Assembly (NCBI GenBank): GCA_023391875.1
Contig: JAEWAB010000004.1
Coordinates: 620,001-684,000, forward strand
Origin: Bacillota bacterium
Lineage (GTDB): Bacteria > Bacillota > Clostridia > Oscillospirales > Ruminococcaceae
Reading direction: 5' to 3'
Length of the DNA: 64,000 bases
Part shown: positions 35,316 through 43,778 of the stretch, in pieces
Layout: each line of letters opens with the position of its first letter
Numbering within the stretch: position 1 is the first letter of the stretch
Notes under the pieces: generated by a model
Databases searched by the model: none
Told to the model about the DNA's origin: nothing
Seen by the model: only the letters and a program-made list of their open reading frames with translations
Position numbers and translations under genes: made by a program

Positions 35316-36978
35316 ACCTTTCCCCCTCCCGCACCAGCGGCCGGAATATTATGCGCAGCTGCCCGTTTTCAAGCCGTGAGTTGACATATCGGTTCCATTC
35401 GGCGCCCCTCTTCGGGTAATCGATATGCTCGGCAAAGCTGTGCCATCGGGTTTCCTTACGGGCGGCAAGGTGGGCGATGACCGATTGGCAGAGGGTGAGC
35501 CGTTCCCGCAGTTCCAATATGTAGACCAGCTCCTGTGGGTCTAACGCGGACAATTGGTCGGCTTGGTACTCTAGCTCGCTGATCTTATCCGCGGCTATCC
35601 GCAGTGATTCCTCTGAAAAGCGGTAATAAGAGCCGATTCCGCCCGCGTATTCATCCATAACAGCCTGCATGGCCTCTTCCAGTGTATCGGTGCTGTATGC
35701 CGCTTCGGGTCGGCTCAGAAAGCCCTGCAGCCAGTACTTCTTTGCTTCGGCCTCGCCCATATCCGGCGGGGCCGTTTCATCATTCATATAGTTTACCGCC
35801 GCCTTGGCCACGATTTCGCCTTCTACAAACGCCCCGGTGACATACTTTTGCGGGCAGCCGCCGGCGACATCCCCCGCCGCGAACAGGCCCCGGATGGTAG
35901 TTTCCCGATTGGTATCCACCCAATACCCGCTGGCGGTATGCCCGCCGACGATATAGGGCTCGGTGCCTTCAATCTCCACATTCTTCACGCTCGGCGTTTT
36001 GCCGCTCTCCAGCCACCGCAGGGTTTGGCTGGGGGCCATATTGAGGTAGGCCTTTTGCAAGTCCTCATCCTGCGCTTTGGTAATGCCGACGGTTCCCAGA
36101 GAACAGGGGCCGCGCCCCTCCAGGTTCTCGGTTACGGTACCATATACCCGCTGAGAGGTGGAAATGCCGTAGCTCTGCTCATACACCTCGCCCAATGCGT
36201 TAACCTGTCTCGCGCCTACCCCCTGCGCCAGCGTACCGGTTGGGGCGATGGTGTCCTTGCACCGCAGGGCGATAAAGCGCATCTCAAAGGTGGTCATTTC
36301 CGCTCCGGCACGAATGCCCATGGCGTACCCGGCGCCGGTGTTGAAGGGCGGGTACCACATCTTATGGCGGGAAAATCCGGGGTGGTTGGGCCTATACAGA
36401 CCCGCCGCGCCGCCGGTGGCGCAGAGCACCGCCTTGGCCGAAATGACATATAAAACCGGCTCCTCCACGCCTATGGCGTAAGCGCCCCGAATGCGGTTGT
36501 CTTTAAGGATATATTCGAACACGTTGACCCGATTTAGCACGGTAATCTGCGGTTGGGCGGCCACGGCGTCGGCCAGAATCGGCTTGATGTTCTCGCCGTT
36601 GATTTTAATGTTGCGATTGCCGCGGGTCACATACTGTCCCTGCCCATCCTTCAAAATCGTCAGCCCCAAACGCTCCAGCTTTGCAACCGTGCGGTTTAAT
36701 CCCTCGGCCATGGTCAGCAGCAGATCTCCCCGAACAATGCCCTCGGCGTCCGCGCGGGCGTAATCGACATAATCCTGAGGTGTTCTGCCAGGCACAATAT
36801 AGGCGTTAATCGCATTAACCCCGGCAGCCAGGCAGCCGCTGCGCTTGATATTCGCCTTCTCGGCAATCAGTACACTGCCGCCGGACTCCTCGCAAAAGGT
36901 GAGCGCCGCGTAACATCCCGCCGTACCGCCCCCGATAATCAGAAAATCCGTGCTGAGTGTTTTGATTTCCAGATTCAC
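35305..36978 (-). CDS. aprA: AprA-like flavoprotein (adenylyl-sulfate reductase alpha subunit)
   Basis: A 557-residue FAD protein of the succinate dehydrogenase/fumarate reductase/AprA superfamily. The FAD motif IIGGGTAGCYAAL is at residues 14-26, and the C-terminal helical domain is present. Immediate linkage to AprB, CysD and CysN shows that it reduces APS to sulfite and AMP rather than acting on fumarate. No cysC or cysH is present in the cluster, so sulfate reduction apparently bypasses PAPS. It is the first gene of the operon and faces lacI. Confidence 0.86.
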   Translation of the reverse strand: MNLEIKTLSTDFLIIGGGTAGCYAALTFCEESGGSVLIAEKANIKRSGCLAAGVNAINAYIVPGRTPQDYVDYARADAEGIVRGDLLLTMAEGLNRTVAKLERLGLTILKDGQGQYVTRGNRNIKINGENIKPILADAVAAQPQITVLNRVNVFEYILKDNRIRGAYAIGVEEPVLYVISAKAVLCATGGAAGLYRPNHPGFSRHKMWYPPFNTGAGYAMGIRAGAEMTTFEMRFIALRCKDTIAPTGTLAQGVGARQVNALGEVYEQSYGISTSQRVYGTVTENLEGRGPCSLGTVGITKAQDEDLQKAYLNMAPSQTLRWLESGKTPSVKNVEIEGTEPYIVGGHTASGYWVDTNRETTIRGLFAAGDVAGGCPQKYVTGAFVEGEIVAKAAVNYMNDETAPPDMGEAEAKKYWLQGFLSRPEAAYSTDTLEEAMQAVMDEYAGGIGSYYRFSEESLRIAADKISELEYQADQLSALDPQELVYILELRERLTLCQSVIAHLAARKETRWHSFAEHIDYPKRGAEWNRYVNSRLENGQLRIIFRPLVREGERYEH

Positions 36979-37003
36979 TCAATCACCTACTTTGCATACC
37001 AAT

Positions 37004-37018
37004 TTAATATGATATTAA
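37004..37018. promoter_or_regulatory. TTAATAT-G-ATATTAA palindrome at the aprA transcription start
   Basis: A perfect 15-base palindrome. It lies just downstream (minus-strand sense) of a TACAAT -10 at 37021-37026, so it would cover the start of the apr transcript. Part of it, TTTAATATGAT (37003-37013), recurs twice in front of lacI. Confidence 0.55.
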
Positions 37019-37057
37019 TCATTGTATACGAGGCGCTCAGAAAAATCCAGCACGAAT

Positions 37058-37069
37058 TACGCAAACGTT
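37058..37069 (+). promoter_or_regulatory. LacI-type operator copy 1
   Basis: TACGCAAACGTT with an AACGTT core and central CG, as in LacI/GalR-family operators. It sits upstream of the apr -10 (37021-37026), close to the expected -35 zone. The identical 12-mer recurs 46 bases away. Confidence 0.6.
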
Positions 37070-37103
37070 GCACATGAAAATTGCCAAAATCAAGGCATTT
37101 GGC

Positions 37104-37115
37104 TACGCAAACGTT
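37104..37115 (+). promoter_or_regulatory. LacI-type operator copy 2
   Basis: The same 12-base TACGCAAACGTT in the same orientation. The centre-to-centre distance of 46 bases is a little over four helical turns, which would let two dimers bind the same face or form a small loop. It lies 15 bases upstream of the lacI -35. Confidence 0.6.
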
Positions 37116-37129
37116 CTACAATTTGTCGC

Positions 37130-37182
37130 TTGATTTTTTATGGTAATAGTGTATCATATTAAACATATAAATTTAATATGAT
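37130..37182 (+). promoter_or_regulatory. lacI promoter with overlapping 11-bp inverted repeat
   Basis: TTGATT (37130-37135) and TATCAT (37152-37157) have a 16-base spacer. The inverted repeat ATCATATTAAA (37153-37163) and TTTAATATGAT (37172-37182) overlaps the -10 and the start site and shares its sequence with the palindrome at the apr start. Confidence 0.5.
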
Positions 37183-37204
37183 TTATAGGAAGAGGGGGGC
37201 CGGT

Positions 37205-38242
37205 ATGACATTGAAGGAAATCGCGGCGCAGGCCGGGGTGTCTGTTTCGACGGTATCGCGGATTATTAACTCCCCGGACGATAGCTTTGCCCGCAAGGAG
37301 ATACGCGACCGGGTTTGGTCCATTATCAAAGAAACAGGCTACACGCCCAACTTAAGCGCCAGAGAATTAAAGAGGGGAAACACACAAGCGCAAACAACGC
37401 CCGACGGCGCGTTAACCTGTATTTTGGGCAGAACCAAGACGTTGGAGGAGAACCCTTTTTTTGCGCAGCTCGCTCGGGTTATTGAACAGCAGGCGATGGA
37501 GAAGGGCTATCCTGTGCGGCTTTCGTATTCGATTTTTGACATGAAAACAAACGCCATACCCGAAAAGATCGAGTCGATCAAAACGGATGGCGCTATTGTT
37601 TTGGGGCGGTTCAGCAGCGACTGCATCGCATTCTTAGAAAAATATTATCGAAATCTTGTCTACGTGGGCCGCAACGTCATCTCGACCGAGTGCGATCAGG
37701 TAATCTGCGACGGGTATGAGGCGACACAGATTGCGATAAAGCATCTGATTGCCTACGGTCACCGGCGAATCGGCTATATCGGCGAGATTTCAAACGAGGT
37801 ACGATACCAAGCGTACTGTGATGTGCTCCGCGAGTATAAGCTGGACTGCTCCGCAAGCTTGGTCTGCAACTGCCCGCAAAACGGGGCTGGAGGATATCAG
37901 GGGGCCGGATATCTGCTCAGTACGGCAAGGCCGCTTCCAACCGCTGTTTTCTGCGCAACCGACATAACCGCAATCGCCGCCCTGCGCCGCTTCACCGAGG
38001 CAAAAGTCAAGGTGCCGGAGCAGCTTTCCATCATCAGCATGGACAATATCGAACTGTCCGGCTATGTTTCGCCTATGCTCACCACTGTGGGCATGCCAAT
38101 CGTTGAAATGGGAAATGTCGCGGTGCAAACCCTCATCGACAGAATCCACAAGCGGCATAAGCTGCCCATGAAAATCTTTTTGCCAAACAAACTGATGGTT
38201 CGAGAGAGCGTCGCAAATCTAAACGCGGGAGCGTACATATAA
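37205..38242 (+). CDS. LacI-family transcriptional regulator of the sulfur locus
   Basis: The N-terminal helix-turn-helix reads TLKEIAAQAGVSVSTVSRIIN. The rest is a periplasmic-binding-protein-like sensor domain with a Peripla_BP_3 pattern (GYIGEISNEVRYQAYCDVL, ISMDNIELSGYVSPMLTTV). ATG 37205 has a GAGGGG site; the upstream ATG 37178 lies in the inverted repeat. It is divergent from the apr-cys operon and ahead of the FecBCD-type transporter. LacI members usually sense sugars or nucleosides, so the ligand here is not obvious; autoregulation is likely from the operators in the shared spacer. Confidence 0.9.
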   Translation: MTLKEIAAQAGVSVSTVSRIINSPDDSFARKEIRDRVWSIIKETGYTPNLSARELKRGNTQAQTTPDGALTCILGRTKTLEENPFFAQLARVIEQQAMEKGYPVRLSYSIFDMKTNAIPEKIESIKTDGAIVLGRFSSDCIAFLEKYYRNLVYVGRNVISTECDQVICDGYEATQIAIKHLIAYGHRRIGYIGEISNEVRYQAYCDVLREYKLDCSASLVCNCPQNGAGGYQGAGYLLSTARPLPTAVFCATDITAIAALRRFTEAKVKVPEQLSIISMDNIELSGYVSPMLTTVGMPIVEMGNVAVQTLIDRIHKRHKLPMKIFLPNKLMVRESVANLNAGAYI

Positions 38243-38288
38243 TACTAATTTCAATCACCGGTACTTTCTAAAAAGGAATGATAGAAAA

Positions 38289-39215
38289 GTGAAACGAATT
38301 GCTTTATTGATTATAGCCTCTTTACTTATATTTATGACGGGCTGCACAGCTACTTCGCCGGAGGTTTCCTCCTCTGCCGGCGTGGAATTTAAAGACGCTC
38401 TGGGCCATTCCGTCCGCATTGCCGACAGCGACCGGGTGGTGGCTGCCTCCGGCAGCTTTGCGCAGGTATGGCTGCTGGCGGGGGGCAAGCTGGCCGGGGC
38501 AACCGAGGACGCCTTTAAGGATAATCTTAGCCTGCCCGAAGACGTTGCAGACGTCGGGGACCTGCACGCCCCAAGCCTAGAAGCGATAATATCTCTAAAC
38601 CCCCAGTTGGTGATTCTTTCCGCCGATATCAGCGGGCATACCGCTTTGTACGACCAGCTGGCCGCCGCAAACATCCCCACCGCCTATTTTTCGGTCGAGG
38701 TGTTCGAGGATTATTTGAATATGCTTAAAATCTGCACCGACATTACCGGGCGCAGCGATTTGTATGAGCAGAACGGCCTAAGCGTTCAGGGGCAGATTCA
38801 GGAGATTATCGCCAAAACCGAGGGTAAACCTGCCCCCAAAATACTGCTCTTGCGGGCCGGAGCCGGAAAGGTTACCGCGCGTAACAGCGATACCCTGGCC
38901 GGAGCCATGTTGAAGGACATGGGTTGCGTGAACATCGCCGACAGCGAGACCGGATTACTGGATAATCTGAGCATGGAGGTTATTATTCAGCAGGACCCCG
39001 ACTTCATCTTTGTGACGACCATGGGGGACTCGGAGGAGAAGGCGCAGCAGGCTTTGCAGGATACGCTGCTCTCCAACCCGGCGTGGGCGAATTTAAGCGC
39101 AGTAAAGAACAACCGCTATATTACGCTGCAAAAGGACCTGTTTCACCTAAAGCCTAACAACCGTTGGGGCGAAGCGTACGAAAAGCTGTGGGAGATTTTG
39201 TATGGAGAACCGTAA
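38289..39215 (+). CDS. FecB/BtuF-type substrate-binding lipoprotein
   Basis: A type II signal peptide ends in lipobox FMTGC with C19 as the lipidated residue. The remaining 290 residues form a Peripla_BP_2 cluster A-II binding protein (RVVAASGSFAQVWLLAG ... VADVGDLHAPSLEAI) that captures metal chelates: siderophores, heme, corrinoids or molybdate in relatives. The GTG start has AAGGA upstream. It follows lacI by 46 bases and overlaps the permease by 14. The substrate is unknown; placement beside siroheme and Fe-S enzymes suggests a metal or tetrapyrrole. Confidence 0.88.
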   Translation: MKRIALLIIASLLIFMTGCTATSPEVSSSAGVEFKDALGHSVRIADSDRVVAASGSFAQVWLLAGGKLAGATEDAFKDNLSLPEDVADVGDLHAPSLEAIISLNPQLVILSADISGHTALYDQLAAANIPTAYFSVEVFEDYLNMLKICTDITGRSDLYEQNGLSVQGQIQEIIAKTEGKPAPKILLLRAGAGKVTARNSDTLAGAMLKDMGCVNIADSETGLLDNLSMEVIIQQDPDFIFVTTMGDSEEKAQQALQDTLLSNPAWANLSAVKNNRYITLQKDLFHLKPNNRWGEAYEKLWEILYGEP

Positions 39216-40200
39216 ACGAAACGCTCTTGCGATTCTCGCCTGTACGGTGAGTTTGCTACTTGCCGCCTTGCTGGCGCTCTCGCTGGGGGCGGTACGTTTT
39301 AATCTGCCCGAGCTTTTGCGCGGCTTAACGGAGGGCGGCAGTTCTACCGCCGGGCGCATCCTGCTTCACGTCCGTGTGCCACGCCTGTTCGCCGCTATGC
39401 TGGCAGGGGCGGGCCTTTCGGTCTCGGGCGTTCTGATTCAAACCGTACTGCAAAATCCGCTGGCAAGCCCCGGAATCATCGGCGTTAACGCCGGTGCGGG
39501 GCTTGCCGTTGCGCTTTGCATGGCCCTGCTTCCGGGTGTAATTCTGATTTTGCCTCTTGCGGCGTTTCTGGGCGCTTTGGCCGCTGTTCTGCTGGTTTAC
39601 GGCATTGCCCGCAGGGCGGGCGCCTCACGCATTACGCTGGTGCTCTCCGGCGTGGCGATCTCCAGCTTGGTGACGGCGGGCATCAGCACCCTGACCACGT
39701 TATACCCCGACATCATGAGCGGCCTGCGCGACTTTCAAAACGGAGGGTTTGCGGGCGTTTCCGGCAAGATGCTGACGCCCGCCGGTCTGGTGATTTTGCT
39801 CGGGCTTGTGGCGTCGCTGATATTCGCCGGAGAGCTGGATGTGTTGGGCCTGGGCGAAAGCACCGCCTCATCCTTGGGGTTGCATGTACGGTTTTACCGC
39901 TTTTTATTTCTGACGCTGGCTGCGGCGCTGGCCGGTGCGGCGGTGAGCTTCGCGGGCTTGCTCGGGTTCGTAGGGCTGATTGTGCCGCATATGGCCCGCT
40001 TTGTGCTGCGGGGCAGCGGCAAGCGGGTTTTAATCGTTGTATCGGCCTTGATGGGTTCGGCCTTTTTGATTCTGTGCGACACCGCCGCCCGGACGATATT
40101 CGCGCCCTTTGAACTGCCGGTTGGCATTCTGATTGCCTATCTGGGCGTGCCGTTCTTTTTATGGCTGCTCTTTAGAGAGAGGAGAAAACGGCATGATTGA
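39202..40200 (+). CDS. FecCD-family ABC transporter permease
   Basis: A 332-residue membrane protein with about ten hydrophobic segments. FecCD/BtuC motifs include VRVPRLFAAMLAGAGLSVSG near the first third and GFVGLIVPHMARFVLRG, the coupling-helix region that contacts the ATPase. It works with the adjacent lipoprotein and ATPase as a single importer, probably as a homodimer since only one permease gene is present. GGAG lies 7 bases before the ATG, which is inside the preceding gene. Confidence 0.92.
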   Translation: MENRKRNALAILACTVSLLLAALLALSLGAVRFNLPELLRGLTEGGSSTAGRILLHVRVPRLFAAMLAGAGLSVSGVLIQTVLQNPLASPGIIGVNAGAGLAVALCMALLPGVILILPLAAFLGALAAVLLVYGIARRAGASRITLVLSGVAISSLVTAGISTLTTLYPDIMSGLRDFQNGGFAGVSGKMLTPAGLVILLGLVASLIFAGELDVLGLGESTASSLGLHVRFYRFLFLTLAAALAGAAVSFAGLLGFVGLIVPHMARFVLRGSGKRVLIVVSALMGSAFLILCDTAARTIFAPFELPVGILIAYLGVPFFLWLLFRERRKRHD

Positions 40201-40939
40201 GCTTAAAAATCTTTCAGGCGGATACGGGCAGTTTGAGGCGGTACACGATGTATCCCTCACCTTCTTAAACGGGCAAATCACCGCGGTAATCGGCCCAAAC
40301 GGCTGCGGAAAAAGCACGTTGCTGAATCTCTGCTGCGGACAGTTAGAGCCACAGAAAGGCGAAATCTTGGTGGACGGCCAGCCTCTTTCCGCGCTTTCCC
40401 GCACAGACATCGCCAGAAAGATCGGCCTTTTGCCCCAAAGCCGGACGGTGCCGGATATCACGGTGGGTTCGCTGGTGCTGCATGGCCGCTTTCCTTGGCT
40501 GGATTACCCGCGCATCTACAGGGCGGAGGACAAAGCCGCCGCGGAAGGCGCCATGCAGCGGGTGGGAATTCTGGAAAAAAGCCACAAGCTGCTTACCCGG
40601 CTCTCGGGCGGGGAGCGCCAGAAAGCATATCTCGCCATGCTGCTGGCACAGAACACCGGTACTATCTTTCTGGATGAGCCGACGACCTATCTGGATATCG
40701 CCCATCAGCTGGAGTTGCTCACACTGCTTACCGAGCTAAAACAGCAGGGCAAATGCGTGGTCACGGTTCTGCACGATTTGGGAATGGCGTTGGACATTGC
40801 CGACCGTGTCGCGGTGATGAAGGACGGCAGGCTGTTAATTGCGGGAACGCCGAAGCAGGTAATCGCGTCCGGTTTCATAGAAGAAGCGTTTGGTGTAAGG
40901 CTGCAGCGCAGAGAACGGATTGGCTTTGAAAACCTATAA
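40193..40939 (+). CDS. FecE-type ABC transporter ATP-binding protein
   Basis: A 248-residue ATPase with Walker A GPNGCGKSTLLNL, Q-loop, signature LSGGERQKAYLAM, Walker B TIFLDEPTTYLDI and the switch histidine in VTVLHDLGMAL. It powers the importer formed with the two upstream genes. ATG 40193 is chosen because GGAGAAAAC precedes it and the ATPase fold starts here; it overlaps the permease by 8 bases. A strong bidirectional terminator follows. Confidence 0.93.
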   Translation: MIELKNLSGGYGQFEAVHDVSLTFLNGQITAVIGPNGCGKSTLLNLCCGQLEPQKGEILVDGQPLSALSRTDIARKIGLLPQSRTVPDITVGSLVLHGRFPWLDYPRIYRAEDKAAAEGAMQRVGILEKSHKLLTRLSGGERQKAYLAMLLAQNTGTIFLDEPTTYLDIAHQLELLTLLTELKQQGKCVVTVLHDLGMALDIADRVAVMKDGRLLIAGTPKQVIASGFIEEAFGVRLQRRERIGFENL

Positions 40940-40952
40940 ATGATACCCATGA

Positions 40953-40998
40953 AAACAGGTTCATTCGTTCCATTTGGAGCAAATGAACCTGTTTTTTC
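40953..40998. terminator. Bidirectional terminator between the FecBCD-type operon and cysA
   Basis: A perfect 13-bp stem (40953-40965 with 40982-40994) is bordered by an A-run on the left and a T-run on the right, so it can end transcription from both convergent operons. Confidence 0.9.
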
Positions 40999-41009
40999 TG
41001 TACCTGCAT

Positions 41010-42068
41010 TTAAATTGCGAAGGCATCGCTCGACTTAAACGCTGCGTTTTCCACCAAACGCACCTGATGGTCGTTGTAGAGATACAGCCGGTAGATTAAC
41101 ACGCTGACCTCCTCGCCCACGGTAAGGGGATCATCCTCCATGGAGCGATAGGTAATAAGCTTTACACCGCCGACGTTTAATCGCAGCTCCAGCATGTTGC
41201 CGCGAAAGAAGATGTCCTCCACTCTGCCAAGCTCGGAGGCATGGGGATAAAGCTCCTTATCCGCCTTGGTGACGCGCACAAATTCGGGCCGGAGCACGGC
41301 TTTGCCGTAGCCCTCATCGCTCTCGAAACCGTGGAATCTGCCGTAATCCTCAACAATAATGGATTCACCGATGAATTTTGCGGCAAAGGGGGTGGTGGGG
41401 TTTTTATAGATGTTTACCGGCGTTCCGATCTGCTCAATGCGGCCGCTGTTGGTGATGATGATCTCATCGGCGACCTCCACCGCTTCCTCCTGATCGTGCG
41501 TGACAAAGATGCTGGTGATGCCCACCTTGTTGATGGTCTCTCTCAGCCATGTACGCAACTCCTTGCGAACCTTGGCGTCAATGGCGGCAAAGGGCTCGTC
41601 GAGTAACAGAAGTTGGGGGTTCGGGGCCAGCGCACGGGCGAAGGCCACTCGCTGTTTCTGTCCGCCGGATAGCTGGTGCGGCCGACGCCTTTCCAGCCCC
41701 TCCAGCCCAATCAGCTTGATCAGTTCGCTTACGCGCTCTTTGATATAGGCTTTATCCTTCTTCTGTACCTCAAGGCCAAAGGCGATGTTGTCGAACACGG
41801 TCATGTATCGAAAGAGGGCATAGTTCTGAAACACAAAGCCAATTCCGCGGCGGCTGGCCGGAAGGTCGTTCACCCGGTGTCCGTCTATGATGATGTCACC
41901 GCTGTCCGGCGTCTCCAACCCGGCAATCATGCGCAGAATGGTCGTTTTACCGCTGCCGGAGGGGCCCAGCAGCCCGATCAGCTTCCCCTTTTCGATGGAA
42001 AAGCTGACGTTGTCCGCCGCCTGATAGCCGCCGAATTTTTTATTAATGTTCTGAAGCTCTACGTACAT
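41010..42068 (-). CDS. cysA: Sulfate/thiosulfate ABC transporter ATPase CysA
   Basis: The 352-residue ATPase has Walker A GPSGSGKTTILRM, signature LSGGQKQRVAFARAL, Walker B LLLDEPFAAID and a C-terminal TOBE-like regulatory domain. It energises sulfate uptake with CysT, CysW and the binding protein encoded upstream. The 5-base gap to cysW indicates one transcript. The TOBE region (YRLYLYNDHQVRLVENA) is complete, so the gene is intact. Confidence 0.94.
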   Translation of the reverse strand: MYVELQNINKKFGGYQAADNVSFSIEKGKLIGLLGPSGSGKTTILRMIAGLETPDSGDIIIDGHRVNDLPASRRGIGFVFQNYALFRYMTVFDNIAFGLEVQKKDKAYIKERVSELIKLIGLEGLERRRPHQLSGGQKQRVAFARALAPNPQLLLLDEPFAAIDAKVRKELRTWLRETINKVGITSIFVTHDQEEAVEVADEIIITNSGRIEQIGTPVNIYKNPTTPFAAKFIGESIIVEDYGRFHGFESDEGYGKAVLRPEFVRVTKADKELYPHASELGRVEDIFFRGNMLELRLNVGGVKLITYRSMEDDPLTVGEEVSVLIYRLYLYNDHQVRLVENAAFKSSDAFAI

Positions 42069-42073
42069 ATCGT

Positions 42074-42883
42074 TTACCTCTCTTCTCTCTTGACGCGGTG
42101 TTCCACGATGTTGCGCAGGATGAGGATGATTACCGCAATCAACACCAGAACGGAGGAAACGGCAAAGGCAGCCGTCAGCTTGAATTCATTGAACAATATC
42201 TCCACATGGAGCGGGAGGGTGTTGGTTTTGCCCCGCAGGTGCCCGGATACCACCGACACCGCGCCGAATTCACCCAACGCGCGGGCGGTACAGAGAATCA
42301 CGCCGTATAACAGCCCCCACTTGATGTGGGGGAAGGTGACCTTGCTAAAGATGCGAAGACCTTTGGCCCCCATCAGCGCGGCGGCCTCCTCCTCGTCGCT
42401 GCCCTGTGCCTGCATCAGCGGAATCAGCTCGCGGGAAACAAAGGGGAAGGTAACAAAAATCGTGGCCAGCACAATGCCGGGTACGGCAAATACGATTTTA
42501 ATATCCCACGCCTCCAAAAACGGGTAGGCCCAGCCAATTCTACCGAATACGAGAATGAACACCAAACCCGCGATGATGGGTGAGATGGAGAAAGGGATGT
42601 CGATTAAGGTGGTGAGCGCCTGCTTGCCCCGAAAGCGGAATTTGGCGATGGCCCAAGCCGCGAATATCCCGAATACGGTGTTGACAACGACCGTAACCCC
42701 GGTTGCCAGCAGGGTCAGGTTCAGCGCCTTGACCGCATACTCGTCGGTGATGGCGTTTGAGAAGGTCTCCCAGCCCTGCCGCAGGGCGTAAACCAGCACG
42801 GTGGCAAGGGGTAGAACCAGCATGATGACTAAAAACGCCACACCCAGCAGGATGAGAATCCATTTGACAATTTTCTGTTTCAA
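42074..42883 (-). CDS. cysW: Sulfate ABC transporter permease CysW
   Basis: A 269-residue integral membrane protein with six hydrophobic segments and the EAA coupling loop (QGSDEEEAAALMGAKGLRIF). It pairs with CysT to form the sulfate channel. The gene lies 5 bases after cysT and 5 before cysA on the transcript. CysW and CysT are alike; the assignment follows order and the family pattern. Confidence 0.92.
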   Translation of the reverse strand: MKQKIVKWILILLGVAFLVIMLVLPLATVLVYALRQGWETFSNAITDEYAVKALNLTLLATGVTVVVNTVFGIFAAWAIAKFRFRGKQALTTLIDIPFSISPIIAGLVFILVFGRIGWAYPFLEAWDIKIVFAVPGIVLATIFVTFPFVSRELIPLMQAQGSDEEEAAALMGAKGLRIFSKVTFPHIKWGLLYGVILCTARALGEFGAVSVVSGHLRGKTNTLPLHVEILFNEFKLTAAFAVSSVLVLIAVIILILRNIVEHRVKREER

Positions 42884-42888
42884 CCGCC

Positions 42889-43737
42889 TTACCCCCTTGC
42901 GATTTTATTGATTCTGGCCTGAAGCAGATTGATACCGAACAACAGGATAAAGGCAAAAACGACCATGACCAGCGCGATGGAGGTGGCGGCGGCGTAGTTG
43001 AACTGCTCCAGCTTATTCATGATAATCAGCGGCGTAATCTGCGTTTCATAGGGGATGTTCCCCGCGATAAACACCACGCTGCCGTATTCGCCGATGCAGC
43101 GGGCAAAGGCCAGCCCAAACCCGGTTAACGCGGCGGGCAGAATCTCGGGGAACACTACCTTAAAAAAGATACGGGAGTGGCTGGCGCCCAGCGCCGAAGC
43201 CGCTTCCTCATACTGTGGGTCCAGTTTTTCCAGCACCGGCTGGATGGAACGCACCACGAAAGGGATACCGATAAAGATCATCGCAATCACGATGCCGACG
43301 GTGGTATAGGAGATTTTGACGCCGATCTTATCAAACAATCCGCCGATCCACCCTTTGTCGGAATACAGGGTGGTGAGCGCGATACCGGCCACCGCGGTAG
43401 GTAGGGCGAAGGGCAGCTCAATCAAGCCGTCCAGCACCCGTCGGAGCGGGAATTTGTAACGGGTCAGAATCCACGCGAGCAGGATGCCGAAAAACACGTT
43501 GACCACGGCGGCAATGGCCGCACAGGAAAGGCTGACCTTGTATGTAGCCACCGTTTGCTTGTCGGTAACCACGCTCCAAAAATCCGCGAAGGTGGAATCC
43601 GAAAGGGTTAAGAGCACCGAAAACAGAGGAATCAGCACAATCAGGCTGAGCATGGTGATAGTGATACCCATGGAGAGCCCAAAGCCCGGTATCACGTTAC
43701 CTTTTCGTTTTTTAAAGAGTTCTTTCAGATGAAGCAC
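42889..43737 (-). CDS. cysT: Sulfate ABC transporter permease CysT
   Basis: A 282-residue permease with six predicted membrane segments. The EAA loop reads LDPQYEEAASALGASHSRIF. FGLAFARCIGEYGSVVFIAGN is the sulfate/molybdate permease signature. A basic N-terminus (LKELFKKRKGN) precedes the first helix. It is the first permease after the binding-protein gene, separated by 41 bases that include its ribosome-binding site. Confidence 0.92.
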   Translation of the reverse strand: MLHLKELFKKRKGNVIPGFGLSMGITITMLSLIVLIPLFSVLLTLSDSTFADFWSVVTDKQTVATYKVSLSCAAIAAVVNVFFGILLAWILTRYKFPLRRVLDGLIELPFALPTAVAGIALTTLYSDKGWIGGLFDKIGVKISYTTVGIVIAMIFIGIPFVVRSIQPVLEKLDPQYEEAASALGASHSRIFFKVVFPEILPAALTGFGLAFARCIGEYGSVVFIAGNIPYETQITPLIIMNKLEQFNYAAATSIALVMVVFAFILLFGINLLQARINKIARG

Positions 43738-43778
43738 GTGCGGAGTCCCCCTATTTTTCGGTAGTGAGTGGTTAAATA

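Noticed and set aside
35144..36763. Plus-strand frames opposite aprA and aprB
   Set aside because: They are shadows of well-defined flavoprotein and ferredoxin genes; GC-rich third positions keep the opposite frames open.
38289..39215. Second sulfate-binding protein
   Set aside because: Its fold pattern is the FecB/BtuF class, unlike the sulfate-binding protein at 43779-44837.
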